From Asterochloris sp. CNOR1 (lineage: Eukaryota > Chlorophyta > Trebouxiophyceae > Trebouxiales > Trebouxiaceae): a stretch of DNA of 64,000 nt. Below, one piece after another: positions 23,401 to 32,705 of this stretch. Each line of letters starts with the position of its first letter. The first letter of the stretch is position 1. The stretch spans positions 1,116,001-1,180,000 of the forward strand of contig OZ017757.1 in assembly GCA_963969365.1 (NCBI GenBank). The letters run 5' to 3'. The notes beneath the pieces are model-generated. The model did not search any database, was not told the origin of the DNA, and saw nothing but the letters and a program-made list of their open reading frames with translations. A program made the position numbers and the translations under genes.

Positions 23401-26103
23401 AGTACACTCGCTGATAGGAGGAGAACTCAGGGGTCTCCCGCAGCACCTGCCCCTTCCTGCAGCAAGCAGCTGCAGCACTTAGGGTGACGTCCCCTGCAGC
23501 TGGACTAGGGCTAGGCAGTGCTTGATGGTGGAGCTGGATGCAAAGCCCTGACCGGTGGCGGCGCCAAGCAGTTTCCCCCACAACACGGCACAGGCGTCAC
23601 TGTGCTGCCAAGCAGGTGCACCTCCACGTCTGGCACTGGGGCTGGTCTGAGGATACAGCATAAAAGTTGCAGGAATGCCGACCAGCAGGCCTCATAACTG
23701 GTCATGAAGGCCCCAATCACATACACTCAAAAGTCAAACCCAGATTGTGCCCCCCTCACCTGATCATGAACTCATGCAGACTGTGCATGTCCAGCAGCTG
23801 GTTGTAGCCCCGAGGTGTGGTGGGAATGACAGGGATGTTGGCCAGCACAGGCTGCTGCAGGTGGGGCTGTCTCCTCTCCTGGGCCTGCTGTGCAGCTGGA
23901 GGCTTCTTTGCAGAGTCCTCATCGCTGTCTTTACGGGACCTTTTCGCCTTTCGCTCCTTCTGCTCCTTTTGCTGGGCAGCCGCATGGCACCTGGGGCTCA
24001 GGAACATCTTGGCAGCATCAGCGTCCAGGCCTGCAGGGAGCAGTGCAAGGCTGTGGGCGAAGAGCCGTGCAAGGCTGCAGTAATGTGGTACCTGACGCTC
24101 GGCGTCTGAAGCAGAGGGTTCCAGGCCTGCGACGTGGCAATGTGCTGCCTGATGCTTAGTGCCCAAGGCGAAAGCCTCTAGCCATGCAGGGAGCAGTCCG
24201 CCGCTGTGAACAACCATTTGCAGCAGCAACTGAGCACACCTGCAGCGGCCAGCCCACAGCCCCAGGTGCAGCTGGGAAGCCAGGCCACACAAGATCTGCA
24301 TGAGGAGTAGCCGCAGAGCAGGAGGGAAGCGGACCTACGGCAGCCAGCCTGCACACAGAGGGCTTTCTACCTATACAGGCTTGGCAGACCAGTCATGCAG
24401 CTCACCTGCAGCAGCCAGCCTGCGCGGGGAAGGCAGCTCCAGGTGTAGCTGGGCTGCCAAGTCGTGCAGGGAGGCTGGTGGGATCCTCATGGTAACCATC
24501 TCATGAGGCAGCAGCTTCATGGCATGGAGGCGCATCACGTCACGCCCAAAGGTGGCTGTCAGGTCTATGTGGGCTGGCAGCAGGCCTCGCATGGTCAGCT
24601 CGTACAGGCCGCGCCGGATCTCAGACAGGGGAATGGAGGAGTGACGGTATTGAGGGTCGCTGCGCTGCTGCCTGCATCCAAGGGGGAATGGTGTTGTCTG
24701 TCAGCTGATACAGATTGTATCCAGACAGGGAACAAGCTCTGGCGGCTATATTGGAGTCACTGCACTGCTGCCTGCAGCCAGGGCGGCGAGGTGACATCGT
24801 CAGCTTGTACAGGCCATGCTGGGTTCTCAGACAGAAGGTGTCTCCTGTCTGGGATGCGGAGTGGCCACAACACACTGGGAAACCATGGACTGCTCTGTTG
24901 CACATGGTGGCAGGTGCAGATCATGGCAGGTTAATGCGCTGAGTCCTGCAGCCTGCAGGGATTGTTGTTTGGTCAGGTGGAGGGTGAGGCTGCCCTCTGT
25001 CAGTGTGAAACAGGGACACCCATGCAAGGTACAGCATAATAGCTTGTATGCTTGTCTCAGGCCCAGTGACAACTCAGTGATTGCAGGCATCTTGGGCCAC
25101 CTTTGTTGCTCACCTCATGCTCGTCAAGCCTCTGTCCAGGCATCTCGTCATGCAGGTCTTACCCAGACCGAGCATCAGGCTGGCTGGGCAGTCAACTTGT
25201 CCTGTGTGTGCCAGTGCCCAGGCTTCTTGATGTGCGGCTCTTGCACTACATCCAGTATATTCTCACCTATCCAATTTCATCCCGCTGGGCACCATCGGCC
25301 CCTTCCACAGCGCCCCGCCGTCCTTGCCCCCGCCCAGGTGGCTCATCTCAAAGCTCATCAGCTGCCGTGGGGGCGCCGTGATCCCGTACTCCGCCTCTAT
25401 CAACTCCCTGGCGCCCAGAGCCAGGGGGTCCTCGATGAGCCGCCGCTTGCGCACCATGGCCGCCTGTTCGCGGCTGTTCTGGTGCTTGCCCCATTTGAGG
25501 GGGGCTCGCCGCAGGGTGAGCCCCTGTCGGCCTTGCTTGTTGGGGCTTGGCTCTGCTGGCAAGGTCTCCTTAGGCGGGGCAGCATCCTGCCTGTCGTGAA
25601 GGGTCTACAAGTGCAGCAATGGCAGTGCTGCATTACAGGCAGATGCAGGATCCACTGCCATGACTTCAGCAGCTCTCAAGCATATCAGCCTTGGCATCGC
25701 ACTCACATCACCCTACCAGTCACGGAAGGTCTGCAGCAGCAATCGATGGCAGAATATGGCAGGCAGGATTTCACCCAGCAACTGCAGGCGCACAGCCACA
25801 AACCCCTGCCCTCAGCCCAAGACATAGCCAAACTCACTGCGACTTGGTGCCTGAGCTCCCTCTCTGCCCTGCCCAAAGCAACGGTCACAGCAACACGGTT
25901 GCCCGACTTGTGCAGCTTCTGCCTGACAGCTTTAATCTCTGTGAGAGCCTGCACGACAGCCAGGATTGCATACAGTGCTGCAGAGGCCTGCATCAATCTC
26001 CTCTTGGTTCAGCCGTGTCAGCCATGAGCAGACGGACAATCACCTCGAATAGCGCATGCTGCACCAGTTCAAGTTTGCTGGAGCCATCATCGACAGCTGC
26101 CAT
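14499..26103 (-). CDS. IQCH: IQCH homologue (IQ motif-containing protein H)
   Basis: Exons, mostly phase-checked: 26103-26044, 25987-25838, 25604-25267, 24671-24406, 24030-23760, one near 23690-23540, 23456-23309, 23078-22900, 22491-22318, 21904-21718, 21062-20844, 20449-20272, 20038-19794, 19269-19107, one near 19050-18960, 18790-18472, 17639-17527, 17309-16107, 15455-15207, 14699-14499. About 1,600 residues against ~1,030 in human. Family marks: 'EAEYGITAPPRQLMSFEMSH', two IQ motifs ('AAMLIQAHWR', 'ASAIQLAWRRQRSRAKH'), 'YVAAFAERGGVIEA', and an ATP-grasp-like 'PRWLLKIDDERGGRGHAYID'. In animals IQCH is sperm-enriched and linked to cilia and calmodulin; the role in algae is unknown. The excess length is mainly one 401-codon Q/A/P-rich exon (17309-16107). 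Confidence 0.88.
15825..15905 (-). repeat. Decayed copy of an IQCH exon start
   Basis: On the minus strand, 'ctgcaggatgagggcctcag' (near 15900) matches 'ctgcaggatgagactcccac' at the true acceptor of the exon beginning at 15455. Similarity continues over about 70 bases, including a 'cacctggg'-like core and 'gctatgttactgtgga' against 'gctactgtgactggga'. The upstream copy has no role in the frame and lies in the intron. Confidence 0.8.
16255..16380 (-). repeat. CAG/CTG microsatellite encoding polyglutamine
   Basis: A near-pure CTG run on the plus strand (CAG on the coding strand) lies within the large IQCH exon and encodes a run of glutamines broken by one arginine (QQQQQRQQQQQQ). It is surrounded by more Q-, A- and P-rich coding sequence, so the whole 401-codon exon looks like a disordered insertion that grew by repeat slippage. 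Confidence 0.85.
18240..18525 (-). repeat. Tandem copies of an IQCH exon end and donor
   Basis: The true exon end near 18472-18525 reads, on the plus strand, 'cgtgcccgccagcaggcctg' followed by 'cccaactgccaacgctgcatcc'. Diverged copies lie at about 18378-18420 ('cgtgcaggccagcaggtttg') and 18253-18295 ('cgtgcccgccagcaggcctg'), so the unit is roughly 100-120 bp. The two extra copies sit in the intron right after the donor. Confidence 0.85.
22125..22345 (-). repeat. Tandem copies of the second-IQ exon end and donor
   Basis: The true exon end at 22318-22355 (plus strand 'cacctggccagctgctgctg' then 'caggtgcatgaaggccgtg') recurs at 22212-22258 and 22125-22167 as 'ccaggacatgaaggctgcct'. Each copy has about 50 bases of matching intron on its left ('aacaccactgaggctgcccc' and 'aacaacactgaggctgcccc'). 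Spacing is about 85-105 bp. Confidence 0.88.
24600..24845 (-). repeat. Copies of an IQCH exon 5' edge in the upstream intron
   Basis: The true exon segment at 24597-24671 (plus strand 'gtcagctcgtacaggccgcg', then 'gctgcgctgctgcctgcatc') is echoed at about 24700-24780 and 24795-24840 ('gtcagcttgtacaggccatg', 'cactgcactgctgcctgcag'). The copies lie in the intron just before the acceptor when read on the coding strand. Confidence 0.75.
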
Positions 26104-26209
26104 CAAAGATCACGACTGCATGTGCAAGTTCAGGATTTGACCTACGCCCTGAAGATTCTAAATGCTGGTCCAATTACCTGCCTAGCTCCATACTCTCACT
26201 CAGAGCAGC
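26104..26209. promoter_or_regulatory. 106-bp divergent promoter of IQCH and FTR subunit
   Basis: The IQCH ATG (26103, minus) and the FTR catalytic subunit ATG (26210, plus) stand 106 bases apart. Both starts rest on phase-consistent first exons. The spacer must carry both promoters; no canonical motif is clear. Confidence 0.6.
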
Positions 26210-27435
26210 ATGTCCCTCTCCGTTGCTCAAGTATCGGGACGCACTCAGCCTTGTCCTCTGCAAATCCAGAAGCATGTCGCACGGTGTCCAAGGCAGCTGG
26301 TTGTGAGGGCAGCAGGTGGGTGTTCAGATCAACAAAGTGCATTCATGTGGCAAACCGCACTGACCACATATCAAGGGGTAATCAGAGGCCGTCCCACTTC
26401 AGGGGCAGCAGAAGCACCTGCAGAGCCAGACAACAGGTCTCTGGATGGGATGCGGCGCTTTTCAGAGCAGTATGCCAGAAGGTGAGGCATGCCTTGTTCC
26501 TTTTGGCTGCCTTTCCCCAAGCAGCAGTGCACGCACTGAGCATCAACTTTCCGCCTGCAGGACGGGCACATACTTCTGCAGTGACAAGTCAGTGACGGCT
26601 GTCGTCATCAAGGTGAGGAGGCAGCAGCTATCACTGCCTTCGGCCGTGCTCCTTGCCGCGCAATGGTCATTGAGCCTGTCATGCTTTGGGGTTGCCATGT
26701 CGCCACAGGTCTGGCAGCATCTGCCCAGTGTCTGGTATGCTTCATGTGCACCTTTTGGAAGCAAAGTTGATCTTGGCAGCAGGGGCCAGCAGCCTGAGGG
26801 TTTATCGCAGGGTCTGGGTTTTCATTGCAGGGTCTGGCAGAGCACAAGGATGAGCTGGGCGCTCCCCTGTGCCCCTGTCGACACTACGACAACAAGCCTG
26901 CAGAGGCCAAGCAGGGGTTCTGGAACTGCCCCTGCGTGCCCATGAGGGAGCGCAAGGCAAGCCTGCATACCCTGCCAGCATCATTTGCAGTGGCACTCAC
27001 CCACCCTCAAACTACTAGAGCCTGCTGCTCAGGCTGCTCATGACCACAACACTTTCAAGCACTCACTTTGGCAGGGGCGTGATGTCAGCTAGGGCATGGT
27101 GTCCAGTGGGGCAGGGAGGGTGACCACCTGTGTTTGGGCAGCGCTGCCTGACTGCAGCAGCAACAGCCCTGACAGCACGTTGCTGCATGCCCCTTGCCTT
27201 GTCCACAAGACATGCACGTGCTGCCCTTTCAGCCTGCCCAGTCATTATGCTTTCTGCTCTTGAGAACTATACAGTCCTGCCTGTGCATCAACTTGCCTTT
27301 TGTTTTGCTCATCTGCAGGAATGCCATTGCATGCTCTTCCTTACAGAGGACAATGACTTCAGAGGTGATGATCAGGCTATCACTCTGGATGAAGTCACAG
27401 AAGCCACAAAGGGCATGAGCGGAGTGCAGCGTTGA
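26210..27435 (+). CDS. FTRC: Ferredoxin:thioredoxin reductase catalytic (beta) subunit, plastid
   Basis: Passes photosynthetic electrons from ferredoxin to thioredoxins through a [4Fe-4S] cluster and a redox-active disulfide in the chloroplast. Exons 26210-26315, 26403-26481, 26561-26612, 26831-26956, 27319-27435, all in phase; about 159 residues. The first exon is a basic, S/Q-rich transit peptide ending 'CPRQLVVRAAG'. The mature part holds 'RRFSEQYARRTGTYFCSDKS' with the first active-site cysteine, then the diagnostic CPC-X16-CPC-X8-CHC pattern: 'CPC' after 'DELGAP', 'FWNCPCVPMRERK', and 'ECHCMLFLTEDND'. All seven cysteines are present, so it should be active. The last intron has a GC donor (AAG|GCAAGC). 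It is head-to-head with IQCH and convergent with the CBM20 gene. Confidence 0.97.
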
Positions 27436-27643
27436 ACCAAGTTGTTGATCTGGCCAGCCGCCACATAATTTATCTTGGCACATATGCTTCTGACATTGTG
27501 GCGCCAACAAGGCATCAGGGGCGACTCGGCAGCCTGTCATGCATTTGCAGCAAAAGTTGGCAGATGAACAGACCGTGAGATGAAGTGAGGCAGTGCTAGC
27601 TATCATGCATTTGGAGTACATGTCACAATGCTCAAGACATGCC
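27436..27643. other. Convergent gap, FTR subunit and CBM20 gene
   Basis: The 208 bases hold two facing 3' ends. No ORF with support and no repeat is visible. Confidence 0.6.
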
Positions 27644-30600
27644 CTACGCCCTTTTTCCACTGCTTGACTCGGGTGATTGAAGAGGGACCTCTAAGAGCTC
27701 TCCCTGGCGATTCGCGAATAGCTTTGTGCCGTATGACGGGTCGGCAGCCTGCAGGCGCATGCTCATGTCAATGCGTTCAGCACATCTGACTTGTATTGGC
27801 TGCATGGGGCAGAACACAATGCCGTCACACCTGCAAAGCTTTTGTGGTGGCCACGGCTCTCCATGCAGCTGCAGCCACTGCCCTGTCAGCTTCCAGAACA
27901 GCTGCACTTGTGGCATCATCTGCACGCGGCGGGAACACATGTCGGACCGAGCATGAGGCAGGAAAGCTTGTTGCGCTGAGCACCTGGCCAGTCAAGAAGC
28001 TTGGTGAGCCACTACATTCCATGCAGCCATATCTGATAGCCCCACCTGTATTGTCAAGGAGGCGCATTGTGTTTGTGATGGCTCTGTCCAATTCTGCCAT
28101 GGCCTGCTCTGCAGCCTGGGCCACCATCTGCACCTCACTCAGCGGCTGGCCCTCCTCAAAATTGAGTGCCTGCATCACACACCAAAGGCCATGGCTCAGC
28201 AAAAGCGCCACTGTCCAGCCCTCACTATGGGCACCCCCTGCTGATCGGCAGCACTGCAGCCAAGAAAGGTAGCAAGCTGCCCTCCACGACTGCATGGGGA
28301 TGATGCAGGGTGGGTACTTTGCACATCAGCTGACTTAGTCGGGCCTGCTGCTCACCTGTGGCATGTGCGTGGATGGCGCAAGTTCCTCTGACAGGCCGCT
28401 GCCTGGGCGCATGAACTCCAGGACGCCCTCTGCCTGCAGAGGGCAGTGCCCACCTGTAACAGCACAGTCTACCCAGGCGATAGGCTCCAAACAGCAGTTG
28501 CAATTGGGTGCGTGCCCGGCAGGGACTGCAGGATGCCCTCTGCGTACAGACTGCAGCGCCCTGCATATGCTTCACAGCCCTCTCAGAATGCAGAGCTCAT
28601 GGACACGCCAGGGCTGCTTTGAGGCATGCCCACAGGAACTCAAAAGACGCCCCCTGCACGACAATGCAGTGCCCTGCACTCGTACACAGGCCATTCAGGT
28701 GACAGGCTCCAAAGTTATAGGTCTTGATTTGGTGCGCATGGATCAACTGCAGTGCATTGCACAGCCTCACCAAAGGCTTCAGTGCACTTCGGCCCATACC
28801 TCAAGTTCAGTGCAGATGTTTGGCATCTAAGGAACCACAGCCAGCTCAAGGGTGAGACACTCTTGCTCGTGTGTTCCATCAGCAGGCACCACCTCAAGTT
28901 CTGAATTCTGAGACAAACAGTAACATGCAGGCTCAACTTCGTCCTCAAGAAATTTTGACGGCGCAACATCAGCAGGCCAGGCTGCGAGGCACAAGCTGTG
29001 GGGTGGCTGGCGACATCTGTTCGTGACCTGTGAGCCCACCCCACCAGGACATGCCAGGACAGGACGGATTCGTGCAGCAGACAATAGATCATGCACTGTT
29101 CCCAACACGCACGCCGGACCAAGGGGGAGAGGTCGGCCTGCGCCAGGCTGCAGCACCAATTTGCACACCCCTGCATGTTCAGCTGTGCAGTGCTGCTGTG
29201 CCTGCCTGCGCAACCCAGCACACGTCTGCTGCTCACCCGTCAATGCCAGCCTGGGGCAGAAAACGACACTGCCAATGGAAGTGCTGCCTTGCTATGATTT
29301 CACAGCCTGTCTGGGCCCACATGTTGCCCACCGTTATGCTGCTGAGCCATGCCTGCATGCACATGGTTGGAGCCCGCCCAAACAGGTCTGCCTGCTGCCC
29401 ACTTGTCAAGCCCCGCCCAGATGCACACCTCTGGAGGAGGCGTCCCAGGCGTGACCAACCTTCAACTGCTCTGCACATGCTGAGCAATTGCCATGTCTGC
29501 CTGATGTCCTGCTGTCAAGCCCCACATACCTGCACGTCCCTGGATGAGCCGTCCCAGGCGTCGCTGATGCTGACCCGCTCTGGCACCACTTCCTCCTCTT
29601 CCGACAGGGGAATACGGACATAGCAGTTGTCCCCAGGCTTCCAGGCTACCACTGTGCCATCGCTCTCCCTGACAACATACTTGTACTCCAGATGGGTGCC
29701 ATTGTGGCTGCAGGCAGCCGACAGGGTTTGTACAGTGACATCAAGCTTGCACTTGCTGTGGCTGCGGGCACAGGGGAATATATGCCTGTTCCCTAAGAGG
29801 ACGCCGCAGTGGCTGCGGGCAGGCATGGAGGTCAGGACTTCCGTATTGTAGGACAGCCTGCAGTCAGCCTGGACAACTCCTGGGGATTTGCCATTGCACA
29901 ATACACAAATAGCCAAGTGTAGGTCTGAAGGAGTACTGCAGGCCGCATGGTGAGGCTATTTCCCAAGACAGCCCTCAAGCCACTGCACAGGTGCAGCTTG
30001 AAATGCTAAAATCAAAGATACCAGTTGCCTGCCAGGCTGTGCACGTCACCAGGGCTTCCTTGAAGGCCTGCTGCAGTGCTCTCACTCGAGCAGAACAGCC
30101 AGTGTGAGCATGCAGCTGACTCACTTGGCTGGAAGCTCTGGGCCAGCCTGTCAGGCACCAGAGGCCTCCTGCACAGCTCTCACTTCAGCAAAACATCCAG
30201 TCTCAGCAGGCAGCTGCACACCAGTCGCTTGCAGCTCTACAGCGTGCTTGAGGAGGATGTGTCATGCAGCACAGTCCTCCAGGTAGGACACCCAGTGTGA
30301 GCAAGCTGCAGCATCACATGGTGCAAGCTACAGGTATGCCTTCCAGGTGCCAGGAGCCTTGTGCAGGGCTGACAAGCAGGCAACAAACCCTTGTGAGCAG
30401 GCAGCTTTCTCACTTGGCTGGGAGCTCTAAGTCTGCCTGCCAGACATCGCCATCTGACCAGTTCATGGGCACCCCCTGGTGGACATCCCATTTGCCCAGG
30501 CGGTCCTCTGAGCCAACCACCATGATCTGCTGCCCAAAATTGCAGTGGTATGGTAGCTTTAGGGAAAGGCGGACGGTAGCTGCAGGAGTTCAGGTACATT

Positions 30601-30726
30601 GTCAGCTATGGGCAATGCCACTCCAGATGTTATCAGCTGCACACAGCAGAGTGCTGCTCATGAGCGCAGTGTGTTACCTGTGGCCTGAGCAGATGCTGCC
30701 TGACACACCCAGGTGCGCGACTGCAT
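27644..30726 (-). CDS. CBM20 glucan-binding protein with helical C-terminus
   Basis: Seven phase-checked exons: 30726-30678, 30579-30414, 29707-29530, 28433-28356, 28169-28046, 27919-27831, 27748-27644; 262 residues. Residues ~17-130 form a starch-binding CBM20 domain: 'LPYHCNFGQQIMVVGSEDRL', 'GKWDVHQGVPMNWSDGDVW', then 'HLEYKYVVRESDGTVVAWKP' and 'VSISDAWDGSSRDVQ', with the aromatic binding tryptophans in place. The C-terminal half is helical and Ala/Glu-rich ('SEVQMVAQAAEQAMAELDRA') with no catalytic domain. It is thus likely an adaptor or scaffold on starch (inference). The short N-terminal exon gives little transit peptide; the start is the least certain part. A mobile element sits 190 bp upstream of this ATG. 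Confidence 0.8.
28420..28660 (-). repeat. Copies of a CBM20-gene exon edge in the intron
   Basis: The true acceptor region at about 28421-28460 (plus strand 'aggacgccctctgcctgcag', then 'agggcagtgcccacctgtaa') is echoed at 28526-28565 ('aggatgccctctgcgtacag', 'actgcagcgccctgc') and weakly at 28645-28690 ('acgccccctgcacgacaatg', 'cagtgccctgca'). Spacing is about 105-120 bp. The copies lie in the intron between 29530 and 28433. Confidence 0.75.
29430..29585 (-). repeat. Decayed copy of CBM20 exon end and donor
   Basis: The exon end at 29530-29560 (minus strand 'gacgcctgggacggctcatc' then 'cagggacgtgcaggtatgtg') has a decayed copy about 100 bp into the intron at 29415-29460 ('cacgcctgggacgcctcctc', 'cagaggtgtgcatctgggcg'). 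Both are followed by 'gggcttgaca.g..gg.ca'. The copy is out of use. Confidence 0.82.
30108..30445 (-). repeat. Decayed copies of the CBM20 first-half exon end
   Basis: The true exon end and donor at 30405-30445 (plus 'gcagctttctcacttggctg' then 'ggagctctaa') recurs at about 30112-30145 ('gcagctgactcacttggctg' then 'gaagctctgg'). 'Cctgcacagctctcacttcag' at ~30168-30190 may be a further remnant. It is the same pattern as in other genes of the window. Confidence 0.75.
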
Positions 30727-30909
30727 TTGGGAAGGAGACAGCTGTCAGCAGCAATGCAGCAAGCATATCCCTGAACATCTGGCCCAGAATGCACAGCCTC
30801 ACCGGCATCCTGCATCTGCACGGGGGCACATGAAGACTATGCACCTGCACATATTTGTGCTGCTGAAGCATGCTGGTCAGTCGCGTTGATCTGAGCTGAT
30901 AACTGTAGC

Positions 30910-30915
30910 TGGGCC
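30910..30915. repeat. Left target-site duplication TGGGCC
   Basis: TGGGCC directly precedes the element end AGGTAGGATG and is repeated right after the other end (40936-40941). Confidence 0.85.
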
Positions 30916-32391
30916 AGGTAGGATGTCACCTGACTTCCCATATATTCGCGAGAATCCCACCGCTCATCTAAGGTTAAACCTATGAATTTTGCTGAAGCCG
31001 GGCACCTCCCCCATTTGGACTCCCATGGGACTTGCTAGAATCTCGTTGGATATCGTTGGAAGTGACCTGCTGGCAGGAGTTTGACTGGATTAGGCAGGTG
31101 CCATCACAACCCCCATCCCACTCACTTCTAGCAGGGTCTGAATGGTTACATGCTCCCAAAAGCAACCCAGTGGGACGAAAAGTCTCCTTTTTGCTCGCGG
31201 AGAGCATGTAGATTGCATGTAGAACAGATGAGGATTCATTTTTGGTCATCTGGATGCTGGTCATCTGGACCCAGTGGTTTATCAGGGGTTTCCAGCTGCA
31301 GCATAGAGTGTCCAGTCAGTTGGTGCAGTGAAGCATCAAGCAATGGATGCAATGCAAGCTTTGCGTCAAAGCTCACCTGCTTGGCCTGGGACAGTGCAGT
31401 CAAAATCCTATCAAAGGCCTTGAGGGTCACCATGTCAGGCTCTTGACCATCCTGCTCCATCTCAGCCCTGGCAATGACAGAGATTGGCACCTTAGCAGAC
31501 AGGCTGGCCCAAGTAAGCTTCCCAGCCTTCCACTCTGCAATGAGCTCATGGAAGACCTCCCCCTTGTACTCTTCCTGCAGCAGATATGGATGTGTCAGCA
31601 GCAGGTATTTGGATGTGTGCGGGAGTCAGACACCAGCAGCCAACTCATCCAGCAGCCATTGCAATGGGAGGCTCTCCCGGTCTCAGTTGAACCCGCCACT
31701 CTCTCATTGTCCAAGCTCATCTTAGCAGCACACTGCCTGCAGACCTGGGCTGGGCCTCCCTCATGGCAACAGTTGAAGTCTTTGACACAGGGTACCCAGG
31801 TCTGGGAGCCAGGGCCCTCCTGATCAATACACTTCTTGCTGCACTTGCAACACTGCAGCCAATAGTGATACATGAATGGGTTGCAGCAGCGCTGGAGGCC
31901 TGCAGCAGGCTGCAAACAGAAACGCACCTCAAGCTTCCACATCTCCCAACAGGGCCCCTTCCTGTCAGCAGAGGCAGGTGTGAGCATCAGGCTCCTCCAC
32001 AATCTTCACTCCTGCCCCACCACTGTCACCCCCAGATCTTTCAGCATTGGCATCAGCCTCAGCTATGGCAGTGGCACCCCTGCTCCTCTGTAGGATTCAG
32101 CAGATGCCTCAGTGAAGCTTGCAGGAAACAGCCATGGACCAGAGCCACAGACCTCGCACACCTTGTTGGGCTTCACATGCTCGGATTCACTGCCAGTGTC
32201 TCTGCCTCTCCTGCCCCTCCTTGCCTATGGGTGCAACCGCTGTTCCTTCCGGCTGAAGCAGCACACAACGAAGCCACGGCTGGTGAGCTGGGGCGGAGTT
32301 CTGGCATCCGCAGGGTGAACGGCCGAGTACTATAAGAGTAAGCTCAAGAAACCCCTTGGAGGTCCTGGAACTCGGGCGCGCAACCACAACC

Positions 32392-32397
32392 ACTATT
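32392..32397. repeat. Left target-site duplication ACTATT of nested element
   Basis: ACTATT precedes the end ACGGACGAGG and recurs at 35861-35866. The intact right arm has a single copy (revcomp of 39454-39459) at the same place, which is the empty site. Confidence 0.9.
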
Positions 32398-32439
32398 ACG
32401 GACGAGGGGGTTTGTCGACTAATTCCCCAGGCACTGGAG
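32398..32439 (+). repeat. Left TIR of nested element
   Basis: 42 bases that pair perfectly with the inverse of 35819-35860; similarity ends sharply after 'cactggag'. Confidence 0.92.
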
Positions 32440-32705
32440 CGACCCCAGACTGTGCTCCGTCTTGGAGCTATACTTCTGTAAACACGACTTCTTGTGTTGC
32501 GCTGTTTAGGACTTCCGAGGTGTGTCCCTTGGCCTCAACAGTCCAGTGTACCGACAGACATCTACAAGTAGGGAATTCATGGCAACCCAAAAAACATCGC
32601 CATGATTTCACGGCAGGCTTCAGCTCGGCCTGGTCACTCTGCCAACCCAACATGCAGGGGTTCTCATGAAAATATGGTAAAGCTGGCTTGCCAACCAAGC
32701 AATGC

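Noticed and set aside
24816-26027. 403-codon plus-strand frame
   Set aside because: It runs antisense across well-supported IQCH exons and introns and has no recognisable sequence.
28827-28990. Extra CBM20-gene exon (frame reading 'KFLEDEVEPACYC')
   Set aside because: Its possible acceptor gives the wrong phase for the preceding exon, and the model without it joins in phase throughout.
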